From NCBI GenBank assembly GCA_003222675.1, contig QHWT01000052.1, positions 1 to 62,205 on the forward strand: 62,205 bases of DNA, in the 5' to 3' direction. Source of the stretch: Acidobacteriota bacterium (GTDB lineage Bacteria > Acidobacteriota > Vicinamibacteria > Vicinamibacterales > 2-12-FULL-66-21). Each line of letters opens with the position of its first letter. Position 1 is the stretch's first letter. Of the stretch, positions 53,228 to 61,048 are shown piece after piece. Below the pieces are notes generated by a model. The model made no database searches and was not told where the DNA came from. It saw only the letters and a list, made by a program, of their open reading frames with translations. Made by a program: the position numbers and the translations under genes.

Positions 53228-53346
53228 CCCGGTACTTCCTCAGCCGCGGACCCTGCGCAGTCGCACGGCTCCGACCTGTTGATCCGTGCGATCCGTGGCT
53301 GTGATCCGTGGCCTCAATTGATTTCGTGATCGGTGGAGGGTTGTTC

Positions 53347-54741
53347 ATGCGTGTATTGCTCGTGGATCTGCCCGCGCGCGACGGGTTCGTGTCGAAGGAC
53401 ACCGTTGTCGGCGGATATGGCTCCCGTCTTCTTCCATTTTCGCGCGTGACCCGGATCATCGGCGAACTGAAACGGCGCTTTCTCGATGTCCCCAGCGTGC
53501 AGCTTGCGCACATCGCCGCGATTCTCGCGCGATACGGGCACGAGGTGATCTGGTCGCGCGGCGAGATCGCCAACGTGGATGTGGCCATCGTCCTCAGCTC
53601 GCTCGTGGATCACCGCCACGAAGCGGCCTGGGCGGATCGCCTTCGACGAGCGACGGGCGCGCACGTCGGCTTCGTCGGCCTTGCGGCGTCCAAGCTGCCG
53701 GAGCTCTTCCGGGGGGCCGCGGATTTCGTCGTGATCGGCGAGCCCGAGTCCGCTGTCGAGCGCCTCGCGCGCGGGGAAGTGCTCACGGGCGACTCGGTGA
53801 GCGCGCCGGCGCCGGATCTCGACGCGTTGCCGTTTGCGCGATGGGACGCGCTCGAGGAGCGCGGCCGACATCACGTGCCATTTTCCCCGCGACCGTACGG
53901 CGGCGGCATTCCGTTGCTGGCGAGCCGCGGATGCCCGGAGTTCTGCACGTATTGTCCGCACCGCATTCTCGCGGGCCATCGTGTGCGTTCGGTCTCGAAC
54001 ATTGTCGACGAGCTCGAGACGATCCGCGATCGGTTCCGCAACCCTTACGTCATCTTCCGTGACCCGCTGTTCACCGCCGATCGCGAGCGCGCCCTGATGC
54101 TCGCGGACGAGATTCTCGCGCGTGGCCTCCAGCTGCGTTTCGAGTGCGAAACGCGGCTCGATCGTCTGGATCCCGATCTGCTCGACGCGCTCCATCGCGC
54201 AGGGCTGCGCGCCATGAGCTTCGGCGTCGAATCCGTGTCGTCGGAGATTCTGCGGCGCGTGGGCAGGCGGCCGACGCCGGAGCCACACCAGCGCGCGATC
54301 CTCGATCACTGCCGCCGCCGGGGGATTGCGACGGCGGCGTTCTACGTCCTGGGATTCCTGCAGGACGACTGGGCGTCGATCGCGGCGACGATCGACTACT
54401 CGATCGCGCTCGATTCGTCCGTCGCGCAGTTCAAGCTCTTGACGCCGTACCCGGCGACGCCGTTGTGGAAGCAGCTTGCACCGCGCGTGTACGAGACGGA
54501 TTGGGAGAAATTCGACGGTTTCACACCAACGTTCGAGCATCCGCATCTCTCGCCGCGCGAGCTGCGCTTCCTGCTCGGCGCAGCGTACACGCGCTTCTAC
54601 ATGCGCCCCTCGCTCGTCGCGCACTGGACACGCGTGACGGCGCGCCCCGTGCGTTCCATGGTCCGCTGGGCGGACGGGCGAATCGCCCGGCGCCACGCAC
54701 GAAAGGAGCGTGCGAGCATGTCGAGGACGGTCACATGCTGA
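53347..54741 (+). CDS. B12-binding-domain radical SAM enzyme
   Basis: 464 residues from ATG at 53347 with GGAGG 9-10 nt upstream. The N-terminal ~170 residues form a cobalamin-binding-like domain lacking the DxHxxG motif (LVDLPARDGFV, VGFVGLAAS, VIGEPESAVERLARGE). The iron-sulfur motif is CPEFCTYC near 196-204; SFGVESVSSEILRRVGRR, FYVLGFLQDD and KLLTPYPATPLW follow. The family (HpnP/BchE-like) modifies lipids, glycans or antibiotics. Overlaps the DegT aminotransferase by 7 nt, suggesting a shared pathway. Confidence 0.87.
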   Translation: MRVLLVDLPARDGFVSKDTVVGGYGSRLLPFSRVTRIIGELKRRFLDVPSVQLAHIAAILARYGHEVIWSRGEIANVDVAIVLSSLVDHRHEAAWADRLRRATGAHVGFVGLAASKLPELFRGAADFVVIGEPESAVERLARGEVLTGDSVSAPAPDLDALPFARWDALEERGRHHVPFSPRPYGGGIPLLASRGCPEFCTYCPHRILAGHRVRSVSNIVDELETIRDRFRNPYVIFRDPLFTADRERALMLADEILARGLQLRFECETRLDRLDPDLLDALHRAGLRAMSFGVESVSSEILRRVGRRPTPEPHQRAILDHCRRRGIATAAFYVLGFLQDDWASIAATIDYSIALDSSVAQFKLLTPYPATPLWKQLAPRVYETDWEKFDGFTPTFEHPHLSPRELRFLLGAAYTRFYMRPSLVAHWTRVTARPVRSMVRWADGRIARRHARKERASMSRTVTC

Positions 54742-56021
54742 CAGCGATCTGCCGATATGGGCCGCGCGTGGTGCCGGAAACCGACGCCATTGTGCAGCGC
54801 TGTCGCGATCGCGGTGAGCTGATCGACGGACCCGACATTGCCGCGTTCGAGCAGGCGTGCGCGGACAGGATTGGCGTGGAAGAGAGCGTCAGCGCGTCGT
54901 ACGGGCGCATGGCGTTCTACTACATCCTCAACGCGCTCGATTTGCGGGACGGCGGGGAAGTGATCCTGCCGGCGCTCACGTTCTGGGTTGTGCCGGAGAT
55001 GGTGCGCGTCGCGGGACTCACGCCGGTGTTCGCTGACGTCGATCCTCGCACGTTCAACCTGGACCCCGCGTCGTTCGAACGCGCCATCAGCTCACGCACG
55101 GTCGCGGTGGTGCCGACACATTTATACGGCCTGCCGTGCGACATGGACGCGATTGTCGCAATTGCGCGGCGGCATCGGCTTGCGATCGTCGAGGACTGCG
55201 CGCACGCGCTCGGAGCGACCTCTCGCGGGAGCCACGCGGGCACGTTTGGCGACGCAGCGTTCTTCAGCTTCCAGACGCTGAAGCCGCTGAACACGTACGG
55301 CGGTGGACTCGCCGTCGCGCGCGATCCTCGAGTGCTCCGGAGGATTCGGGCGCAGGCGGAGGCGGAACCGTGGCCATCGATCGAACGTGTTCGCACGCGC
55401 CTGAGGCTCGGATGGGTCCAGCGCACGTTCAGCCGCCCATCCGTGTTTACCGTCACGGCCTATCCGGCGCTGCTCGCCGCGGCGTTGTGGAACGGGCGAG
55501 CGGACGTGTATCTCTGGGAGAAGATCCGTCCGCTGTCGCCGATGCCCGACAGCTATCGCGAGCGCTACACGAATGTGCAGGCAGCGATCGGTCTGGCGGC
55601 GTTGGACAGACTCGTCGAATGGACGCGCGCGACACGCGCGCATGCCGCGATCATGGACGAAGCGTTGCAAGGAATCCCGGGCGTGCAGGTACCGCACGTC
55701 CCCGAGGGGGCGGGGCACGTCTACTATCAATATTGTGTGTATGCGCCGGACCGGGATCGCCTGGTCCGACGCGCGCTGTGGCGGGGCATCGACGTCGAAA
55801 CGCTGCACGTCGACGTATGTTCGACATTGTCGATCTTTGGCACGCAGCCGCCCACGCCGGGAGCCGAGCGCGCCGCCCAGGTCGTCCAGTTGCCGGTTTA
55901 TGCCTCTCTCGGGAGTCGCCGTGCGCGGCGGATTGCGCGGCGCGTACGGCGGCTTTTGGCAGCAAACGCGGCCTTTCAGGACCCGGTGCAGAAAGCGCGC
56001 ACGGATATTGCTAAGGTATAG
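54735..56021 (+). CDS. DegT/DnrJ/EryC1 sugar aminotransferase family protein
   Basis: 428 residues from ATG at 54735. SVSASYGRMAFYYILNALDL, EVILPALTFWVVPEMV, ADVDPRTFNLDP and VVPTHLYGLPCDMDAI are PLP-fold signatures. The Schiff-base Lys is in FFSFQTLKPLNTYGGGLAV, near residue 182, and an Asp-His motif (EDCAHALGA) holds the cofactor. These enzymes aminate keto sugars to make amino sugars for glycans. A TGCTAAGGT word ending 7 nt before the next ATG falls within its last codons. Confidence 0.88.
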   Translation: MLTAICRYGPRVVPETDAIVQRCRDRGELIDGPDIAAFEQACADRIGVEESVSASYGRMAFYYILNALDLRDGGEVILPALTFWVVPEMVRVAGLTPVFADVDPRTFNLDPASFERAISSRTVAVVPTHLYGLPCDMDAIVAIARRHRLAIVEDCAHALGATSRGSHAGTFGDAAFFSFQTLKPLNTYGGGLAVARDPRVLRRIRAQAEAEPWPSIERVRTRLRLGWVQRTFSRPSVFTVTAYPALLAAALWNGRADVYLWEKIRPLSPMPDSYRERYTNVQAAIGLAALDRLVEWTRATRAHAAIMDEALQGIPGVQVPHVPEGAGHVYYQYCVYAPDRDRLVRRALWRGIDVETLHVDVCSTLSIFGTQPPTPGAERAAQVVQLPVYASLGSRRARRIARRVRRLLAANAAFQDPVQKARTDIAKV

Positions 56022-56024
56022 GGC

Positions 56025-56972
56025 ATGGATCATTACCTCGTCACGGGCGGCGCGGGTTTTATCGGCTCGCACCTCACCGAGGAGCTCATTCGGCGCGGGC
56101 ACCAGGTCCGCGTGGCAGACAACCTGAGTACCGGCAAACGGGCCAATCTGGATCACGTTTCGGGCGTGGAATTTCTCGAAGGGGACCTCGCGGATCTCGA
56201 CTTCGCCCATCGCGCCGTCCGCGGCTGCGACTACGTGCTGCATCAGGCCGCGATTCCTTCGGTGCCGCGTTCGGTGAAGGATCCCATTGCGTCCAACCGA
56301 GCGAACGTGGATGGCACACTCAACGTGCTGATTGCGTCGCGCGACGCCGGCGTGAAGCGGCTGGTGTTTGCCGGATCCTCGTCGGCATACGGCAACACAC
56401 CGACGCTTCCAAAGCACGAGGACATGCCTTCGAGCCCGTTGTCTCCTTACGCGCTGCAGAAGGTCGTGGGCGAACAGTATCTCCAGATGTTCACGCGTTT
56501 GTACGGCCTCGAGACCGTCTCGATCCGGTATTTCAACGTCTTCGGCCCCAGACAGGATCCTTCCTCGCCGTACTCAGGAGTCATCTCAGCGTTTGCGTCC
56601 GCGCTGATCGAGAACCGCTCGCCGAGGATTTATGGCGACGGTGAGCAGACGCGGGACTTCACGTACGTCGCGAACGTCGTCGACGGCGTACTGCGCGCGA
56701 CGGAGGCGCCGCGGGCGAGCGGGGAAGTGATCAACGTGGCAACCGGCGGGCGCATTTCGTTGAACGAGCTGTTCCGGACGATGCGCGACCTCGTGGGTGC
56801 GTCGGTCGAGCCGACTTACGAGGAGTCGCGCACCGGTGACGTCCGTGATTCGCAAGCCGACATCACGAAGGCGCGCACCATCCTGAACTACGAGCCGATC
56901 GTGTCGTTCGAGGAAGGACTGCGACGCACGGTGGAGTGGTATCGAACTGCCGGGGCGACCGCGTCGGCATAA
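56025..56972 (+). CDS. NAD-dependent nucleotide-sugar 4-epimerase-like protein
   Basis: 315 residues, normal for GalE/WbpP enzymes. VTGGAGFIGSHLTEELIRRGH (NAD loop), FAGSSSAYGN, catalytic SPYALQKVVGEQY (Tyr-x3-Lys), IRYFNVFGPRQDPSSPYSGVIS and RIYGDGEQTRDFTYVANVV. The last pattern is typical of UDP-GlcNAc/GalNAc 4-epimerases (WbpP) and RmlB-like dehydratases. Together with the aminotransferase upstream it would supply a modified UDP-sugar. The substrate is inferred from family only. Confidence 0.9.
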   Translation: MDHYLVTGGAGFIGSHLTEELIRRGHQVRVADNLSTGKRANLDHVSGVEFLEGDLADLDFAHRAVRGCDYVLHQAAIPSVPRSVKDPIASNRANVDGTLNVLIASRDAGVKRLVFAGSSSAYGNTPTLPKHEDMPSSPLSPYALQKVVGEQYLQMFTRLYGLETVSIRYFNVFGPRQDPSSPYSGVISAFASALIENRSPRIYGDGEQTRDFTYVANVVDGVLRATEAPRASGEVINVATGGRISLNELFRTMRDLVGASVEPTYEESRTGDVRDSQADITKARTILNYEPIVSFEEGLRRTVEWYRTAGATASA

Positions 56973-56990
56973 CAATCGCGAGTCCCTGAT

Positions 56991-58031
56991 ATGAGGCGCT
57001 CTTTCAGGGCAGCTCTAGTGATCGTCGTGCTCGCGGCGTGCGTGGGCTTCGACGCTCACGCCCAGCGCGCCATGCCGCGCTTCTGGTTCTGCCCTGGTCC
57101 CGGCACGCTCGATTACGTCCGCCTCTTCGACAGCCCGCAGGCGTGGTCGCACGCGCGGCTGCTCGTCTCCGTCTTCAAGTTCTACCAGCAGCACACGCAG
57201 ATGCCGCCGGACCCGATCGTCGGGCCGAACACGTACGACGCGCTTGCGCGTGCGGGCGTGTTCCGGCAGCTCAAACAGTGGCACATCGAGACCGGAATTG
57301 AAGTCGCATCCGTGAAGGACTTCTACTGCACATCAGACGCGCGCGGGATGAACGAAGCGATTGCGGCGACGCTGGCGTCCGTTCACGCCGTCGAGTCCGC
57401 TGGTGGCAGCGTGTCGTATCTCTCGATGGATGATCCGTTCGCCGGCGGTCTCGCGCCTGTCTGCGGCGGCCCGGCACCGGAACCATCCGCCGACCGCATT
57501 GCGACCTACACGCGCGGTGTGCGCGCGGCATTGCCATCCGTTCGCATCGGCTGGATCGAGGCTTACCCGCTGTCGAGCGCCGACGCGATTGAATCGATGA
57601 TGGGACTCCTTGCCGCACGTGGTGCTCTACCCGCGTTTCTCCATATGGACGTCGACATGCCCTTTCTCGTCAGGCGCGGTCGGACAGACGACTTCGTACG
57701 CGACATGAAGCGCCTGCGGGATGCGGCGAGCGCCCGCGGAATGCAGTTTGGAATCATCATCTGGGGCAACAATGGGGACGCGGACGCCTTGTACGCGCTC
57801 GATGCCGAGCGCATCCTCGAGTCGCTTACTGCAACGTTTCCGACATCCGACAGCATGCCCGACCACATTGTGGTACAGAGCTGGGCGGAATCGAGCACCG
57901 GCCTGCGCATTACCCCGACGAACCTTCCGGAAGATCAGCTTTACACGCACACCAACCTGCTCTGGAACGCCTTCCGTCGGTTGCGCGGCCAGACCGCGCC
58001 AGCGACAGGTGTTGCGGTTGGCCGGCGGTGA
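56991..58031 (+). CDS. Secreted putative glycosidase-like protein
   Basis: 346 residues with signal peptide (FRAALVIVVLAACVGFDAHA). Alternating beta-alpha pattern suggests a TIM barrel: VSYLSMDDPFAGG, VRIGWIEAYPLS, FLHMDVDMPF, FGIIIWGNN and IVVQSWAESSTG place acidic residues at strand ends, as in many glycoside hydrolases. I do not recognise a CAZy family. It lies between a sugar epimerase and a GT-C protein (overlapping the latter by GTGA), so it may trim an exported glycan, like other hydrolases in exopolysaccharide operons. Confidence 0.7.
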   Translation: MRRSFRAALVIVVLAACVGFDAHAQRAMPRFWFCPGPGTLDYVRLFDSPQAWSHARLLVSVFKFYQQHTQMPPDPIVGPNTYDALARAGVFRQLKQWHIETGIEVASVKDFYCTSDARGMNEAIAATLASVHAVESAGGSVSYLSMDDPFAGGLAPVCGGPAPEPSADRIATYTRGVRAALPSVRIGWIEAYPLSSADAIESMMGLLAARGALPAFLHMDVDMPFLVRRGRTDDFVRDMKRLRDAASARGMQFGIIIWGNNGDADALYALDAERILESLTATFPTSDSMPDHIVVQSWAESSTGLRITPTNLPEDQLYTHTNLLWNAFRRLRGQTAPATGVAVGRR

Positions 58032-59431
58032 ACGCTCGCGCCACTTCAACGAGAGTCCGCGCCTTTGCCCTCACCGTCATCTTTCTTCTGTCGTGGGGTT
58101 TGACTACGCACGGAAAATATTCCGCGACGGGAGATGAGCCGCACTATTTGATCGTGACGCAAAGCTTGTGGGCGGATCGCGATCTCGACGTGAGCAACAA
58201 CTATGCGTCGCACGGCGGCGCCCTCTTTGGCGCGGCGGGACTGGAGCCGGAGTCACACGCACGGGTTGCGAGATCGGGGAAGTTGTGGCCGGTGCACGAC
58301 ATTGGCGTGTCGGTCCTGCTGATTCCGGCCTACGCCGCAGCGACGAGACTCGCGACGGTGCCATCTGACGCGTTTCTGCAACGATTCCGTATGAACAGAG
58401 GACTGTTCACTTACTCGATCATTTCCTTTTGTGTGATTCTCGTGGTCGTCTGCGCGGCGGCGATCACCATCGCGTCGCTCGAATACTCCGGACTGTCGGA
58501 GAGCAGCGCCGCACTGATCGTCATGGTGTTGTGGCTGGCGCCGCCAGTCCTGTCACATTCGTTTCTCGTCTTCCCCGAACCGTTCGCTCTGCTCGTCACA
58601 GCGTGGGCCGTCCTGGAATGGACTGCGCCGCCGCGGCGGTTCGGACTGCGGGAAGATATGTTTGCGCTTGCACTTGGAGCGCTACCGTGGCTCCATCGAA
58701 AGTACACGTTCTACGCTGTTGCCATCCTGCTGATCATCTGGTGGCGTCGCTGGCGCCTCGTTGACGAGCGTCGGAGGAAATGGGTCGTCCGAGCGGCCGC
58801 GCTCTTTCTGCTGCCGCAACTCGCATCCGTGTTGTGGACCTTGCATTACTGGGGCAACCTCGCGGGTCCGATGGCGCTCCTGATGGAGGGGATCCCAGGA
58901 TTGTTGGTGGATCGTGAGAATGGTCTGCTCTGGTGGGCGCCTGTGTATGCGTTGCTCCCCGCCGCATGGTGGCTGCGCCGCTCCTGCGTCGGCTTGTGGC
59001 TGCTGCCAGTCGCCGCTCTGATGATTCCGTGTGCCGCGCACCAGTGGTGGGCCGGCTTTTCGCCGGCGGGCCGCTTCATCGTGCCGCTGATCCCAATCTT
59101 CTGTCTCGTGGGCGCCGTTCTGTTAAAGAGCAAGACGACCCGTTACGCTGCGATTGCGCTGTTGATTCCTCAGCTGGCGATCACGGCGTACGCTTGGCAG
59201 CACCCGCGTATGCTCTGGCCCCAGGGAGACGGCACGAACAGGGTGCTGTCGCGACTGCTGGGAGCCATTGGGCAGACAGACCAGTGGCTTCCGTCGTTTC
59301 GCACGGCGCCCGACAGGGCATGGTCTGCTGCGATCGTGTGGCTGCTGATTGTCGCCGCGCTGAATGTGGCCCTCGTCTTTGGTTTTCGTGAACGCTCCGC
59401 TTCGTCGCCGACGCCTGGCGTGGGCGCGTAG
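58028..59431 (+). CDS. GT39-like membrane glycosyltransferase-like protein
   Basis: 467 residues from GTG at 58028. Eight to ten helices. The first periplasmic loop has SATGDEPHYLIVTQSLWADRDLDV, with the Asp-Glu expected for a GT-C catalytic base and similarity to the protein at 25004. Likely transfers a sugar from a polyprenyl carrier. It lacks the long C-terminal domain of the other protein. Overlaps the secreted protein upstream. Confidence 0.8.
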   Translation: MNARATSTRVRAFALTVIFLLSWGLTTHGKYSATGDEPHYLIVTQSLWADRDLDVSNNYASHGGALFGAAGLEPESHARVARSGKLWPVHDIGVSVLLIPAYAAATRLATVPSDAFLQRFRMNRGLFTYSIISFCVILVVVCAAAITIASLEYSGLSESSAALIVMVLWLAPPVLSHSFLVFPEPFALLVTAWAVLEWTAPPRRFGLREDMFALALGALPWLHRKYTFYAVAILLIIWWRRWRLVDERRRKWVVRAAALFLLPQLASVLWTLHYWGNLAGPMALLMEGIPGLLVDRENGLLWWAPVYALLPAAWWLRRSCVGLWLLPVAALMIPCAAHQWWAGFSPAGRFIVPLIPIFCLVGAVLLKSKTTRYAAIALLIPQLAITAYAWQHPRMLWPQGDGTNRVLSRLLGAIGQTDQWLPSFRTAPDRAWSAAIVWLLIVAALNVALVFGFRERSASSPTPGVGA

Positions 59432-59503
59432 TGGATCGGCTGCGGACGTGTGCGTGTGCTTTATGATCGCGATGTAACCCGCGCATCGTTGCGGAGGCAT
59501 GTC

Positions 59504-60784
59504 ATGTCGCGGATGTCCTGCCGAGCTATCGCACTGTTCGTGGTCCTGCTCACGATCCCGATCCGCGCGTATGGGCAGTTTGCGACCTTTCAGCATGGAG
59601 CCCGCGGCACAGCGGAAGCGGGAGCGTTGACGGCCCGCGCCGCTGACGCCTCTTCGGTCTTTTACAATCCTGCGGCCCTCATCCAACTGGAGAACGTTCA
59701 GATCCAGATTGGCTGTGGCGTCGACCTGCTCCATGCCGACTACGCGCGGGACGACCTGAGAGCCTTTTCAAGCGACTCCAATCTCCCCGCGTCTGCGTTC
59801 CTGGCATTCCATCCGGTGGGTGCCGCAATCGCGGTTGGCGTTGGCATCGACTCTCCGGTTGGCTTTCGTCACACTGATGTGACTGACGCCAGCGTCGGAC
59901 CAGGGTTCGAGTTAGATCCAGACTTCGAAGCACATTTCCGAGAGGTTCACCCGGTCGTCGCCGTTCGGCTGGGCGCGCGCTGGAGCGTCGGCGGCGGAGT
60001 CCGGTATCTTCGCGGTTGGCTTCGTGACGACTACGATACCGTGCTCGACAGCGGCCGCAACCCGAACACCTTCTTCGTGCTGGGCGCGCGCTCGGCAAGG
60101 GCGGAGACTGATGGGTGGTCGGCAGACGCGGCCATCGCATTTCGCGATCGCGTCTGGGGCTTTGGCGCGGTCGCGTCTCGAGGCGCCGCGCTGAACGGCA
60201 TCGCACGCATCGATCTCACCGTACGGCACTTCGGGTTGCCAGGCGCGCCCCGCGCCGGCACGAGTGCGGCATACCTGCTCGAAGATGCGCCCCGCGGATT
60301 GGGAATAGATGTACCACCGGAATACCGCGCCGGCATCTGGGCTGCCCCTCATCGCCGCATGCGGCTGGAAGGGGACGTTGCATTCATCCAGTGGGCGCAG
60401 GCGGGCTGGTACCGTCCGCGTGAGCAACCGCTGTGCGGTGCTCCCTGCAGCACACTCTTGCGGCGCGACTGGCGCAACACCATCTCACCACGGATCGGAA
60501 TGGATATCGATGTCGCCGAGCATCTCCAGGTGATCGGCGGTGTCGCATTCGATACGTCGCCGCTACGCGCAGGCCCGGGCGGCGCATCCTTGACGCCGGA
60601 CCAACCCGCCGCGCTCTCGACGTACGCTGGCGGAATCACGTACGACTTCGCGCACGTCTCCCTTGACGCGGGGTATTCATTCCATCGCGCCGGTCGCAGT
60701 CAAGACGTCTCGGGCGGCCAATTGTCGTCGAACAGTCACGTGTGGGCGGTGTCGATACGATGGCGGTTGCCCTGGGCAACGTGA
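59504..60784 (+). CDS. FadL/OMPP1-like outer-membrane porin
   Basis: 426 residues from ATG at 59504 with GGAGG 8-9 nt upstream. Signal peptide ends RAYGQ. The mature N-terminus GARGTAEAGALTARAADASSVFYNPAALIQLENVQ is the FadL hatch domain with its NPA motif; a 14-strand-type barrel pattern follows. FadL-like proteins import long hydrophobic molecules. Last gene of the second cluster and possibly linked to it. Confidence 0.88.
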   Translation: MSRMSCRAIALFVVLLTIPIRAYGQFATFQHGARGTAEAGALTARAADASSVFYNPAALIQLENVQIQIGCGVDLLHADYARDDLRAFSSDSNLPASAFLAFHPVGAAIAVGVGIDSPVGFRHTDVTDASVGPGFELDPDFEAHFREVHPVVAVRLGARWSVGGGVRYLRGWLRDDYDTVLDSGRNPNTFFVLGARSARAETDGWSADAAIAFRDRVWGFGAVASRGAALNGIARIDLTVRHFGLPGAPRAGTSAAYLLEDAPRGLGIDVPPEYRAGIWAAPHRRMRLEGDVAFIQWAQAGWYRPREQPLCGAPCSTLLRRDWRNTISPRIGMDIDVAEHLQVIGGVAFDTSPLRAGPGGASLTPDQPAALSTYAGGITYDFAHVSLDAGYSFHRAGRSQDVSGGQLSSNSHVWAVSIRWRLPWAT

Positions 60785-60835
60785 TCTGGCTGGGGTCAAT
60801 CGCGAATTGTCTGATCTAAGTCGATTGCATCGTCG

Positions 60836-60940
60836 ATGACGAAACGCTTCCGATTCGCGTCAGTGCTGGCGGTGAGTCTCACGTCCGCGACGTGTGGGGG
60901 GCCGCCGACAGGCCCGTCCACCGAACCGCGACCGGACTGA
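60836..60940 (+). CDS. 34-residue lipoprotein-like peptide
   Basis: A short frame: MTKRFRFASVLAVSLTSATC then GGPPTGPSTEPRPD. A charged N-terminus, hydrophobic core and a Cys followed by Gly-Gly-Pro resemble the start of the CGGKDKSPTAPTS-type lipoproteins at 985. It may be a real small lipoprotein or a remnant of a longer one. No clear ribosome binding site. Confidence 0.35.
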   Translation: MTKRFRFASVLAVSLTSATCGGPPTGPSTEPRPD

Positions 60941-61032
60941 TGATCAGCGCCCGGTCGGTTAAGCCGCTGACGCTGCCAGACATTTGCGACCACAAGGTCT
61001 TGAGTGGTTCGAACGACGGCATGCAGCACGGC

Positions 61033-61041
61033 TGTTATACT
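61033..61041 (+). promoter_or_regulatory. Extended -10 promoter, TGTTATACT
   Basis: TATACT ends 7 nt before the ATG at 61049; no Shine-Dalgarno sequence lies between. Confidence 0.5.
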
Positions 61042-61048
61042 GCGCGCC

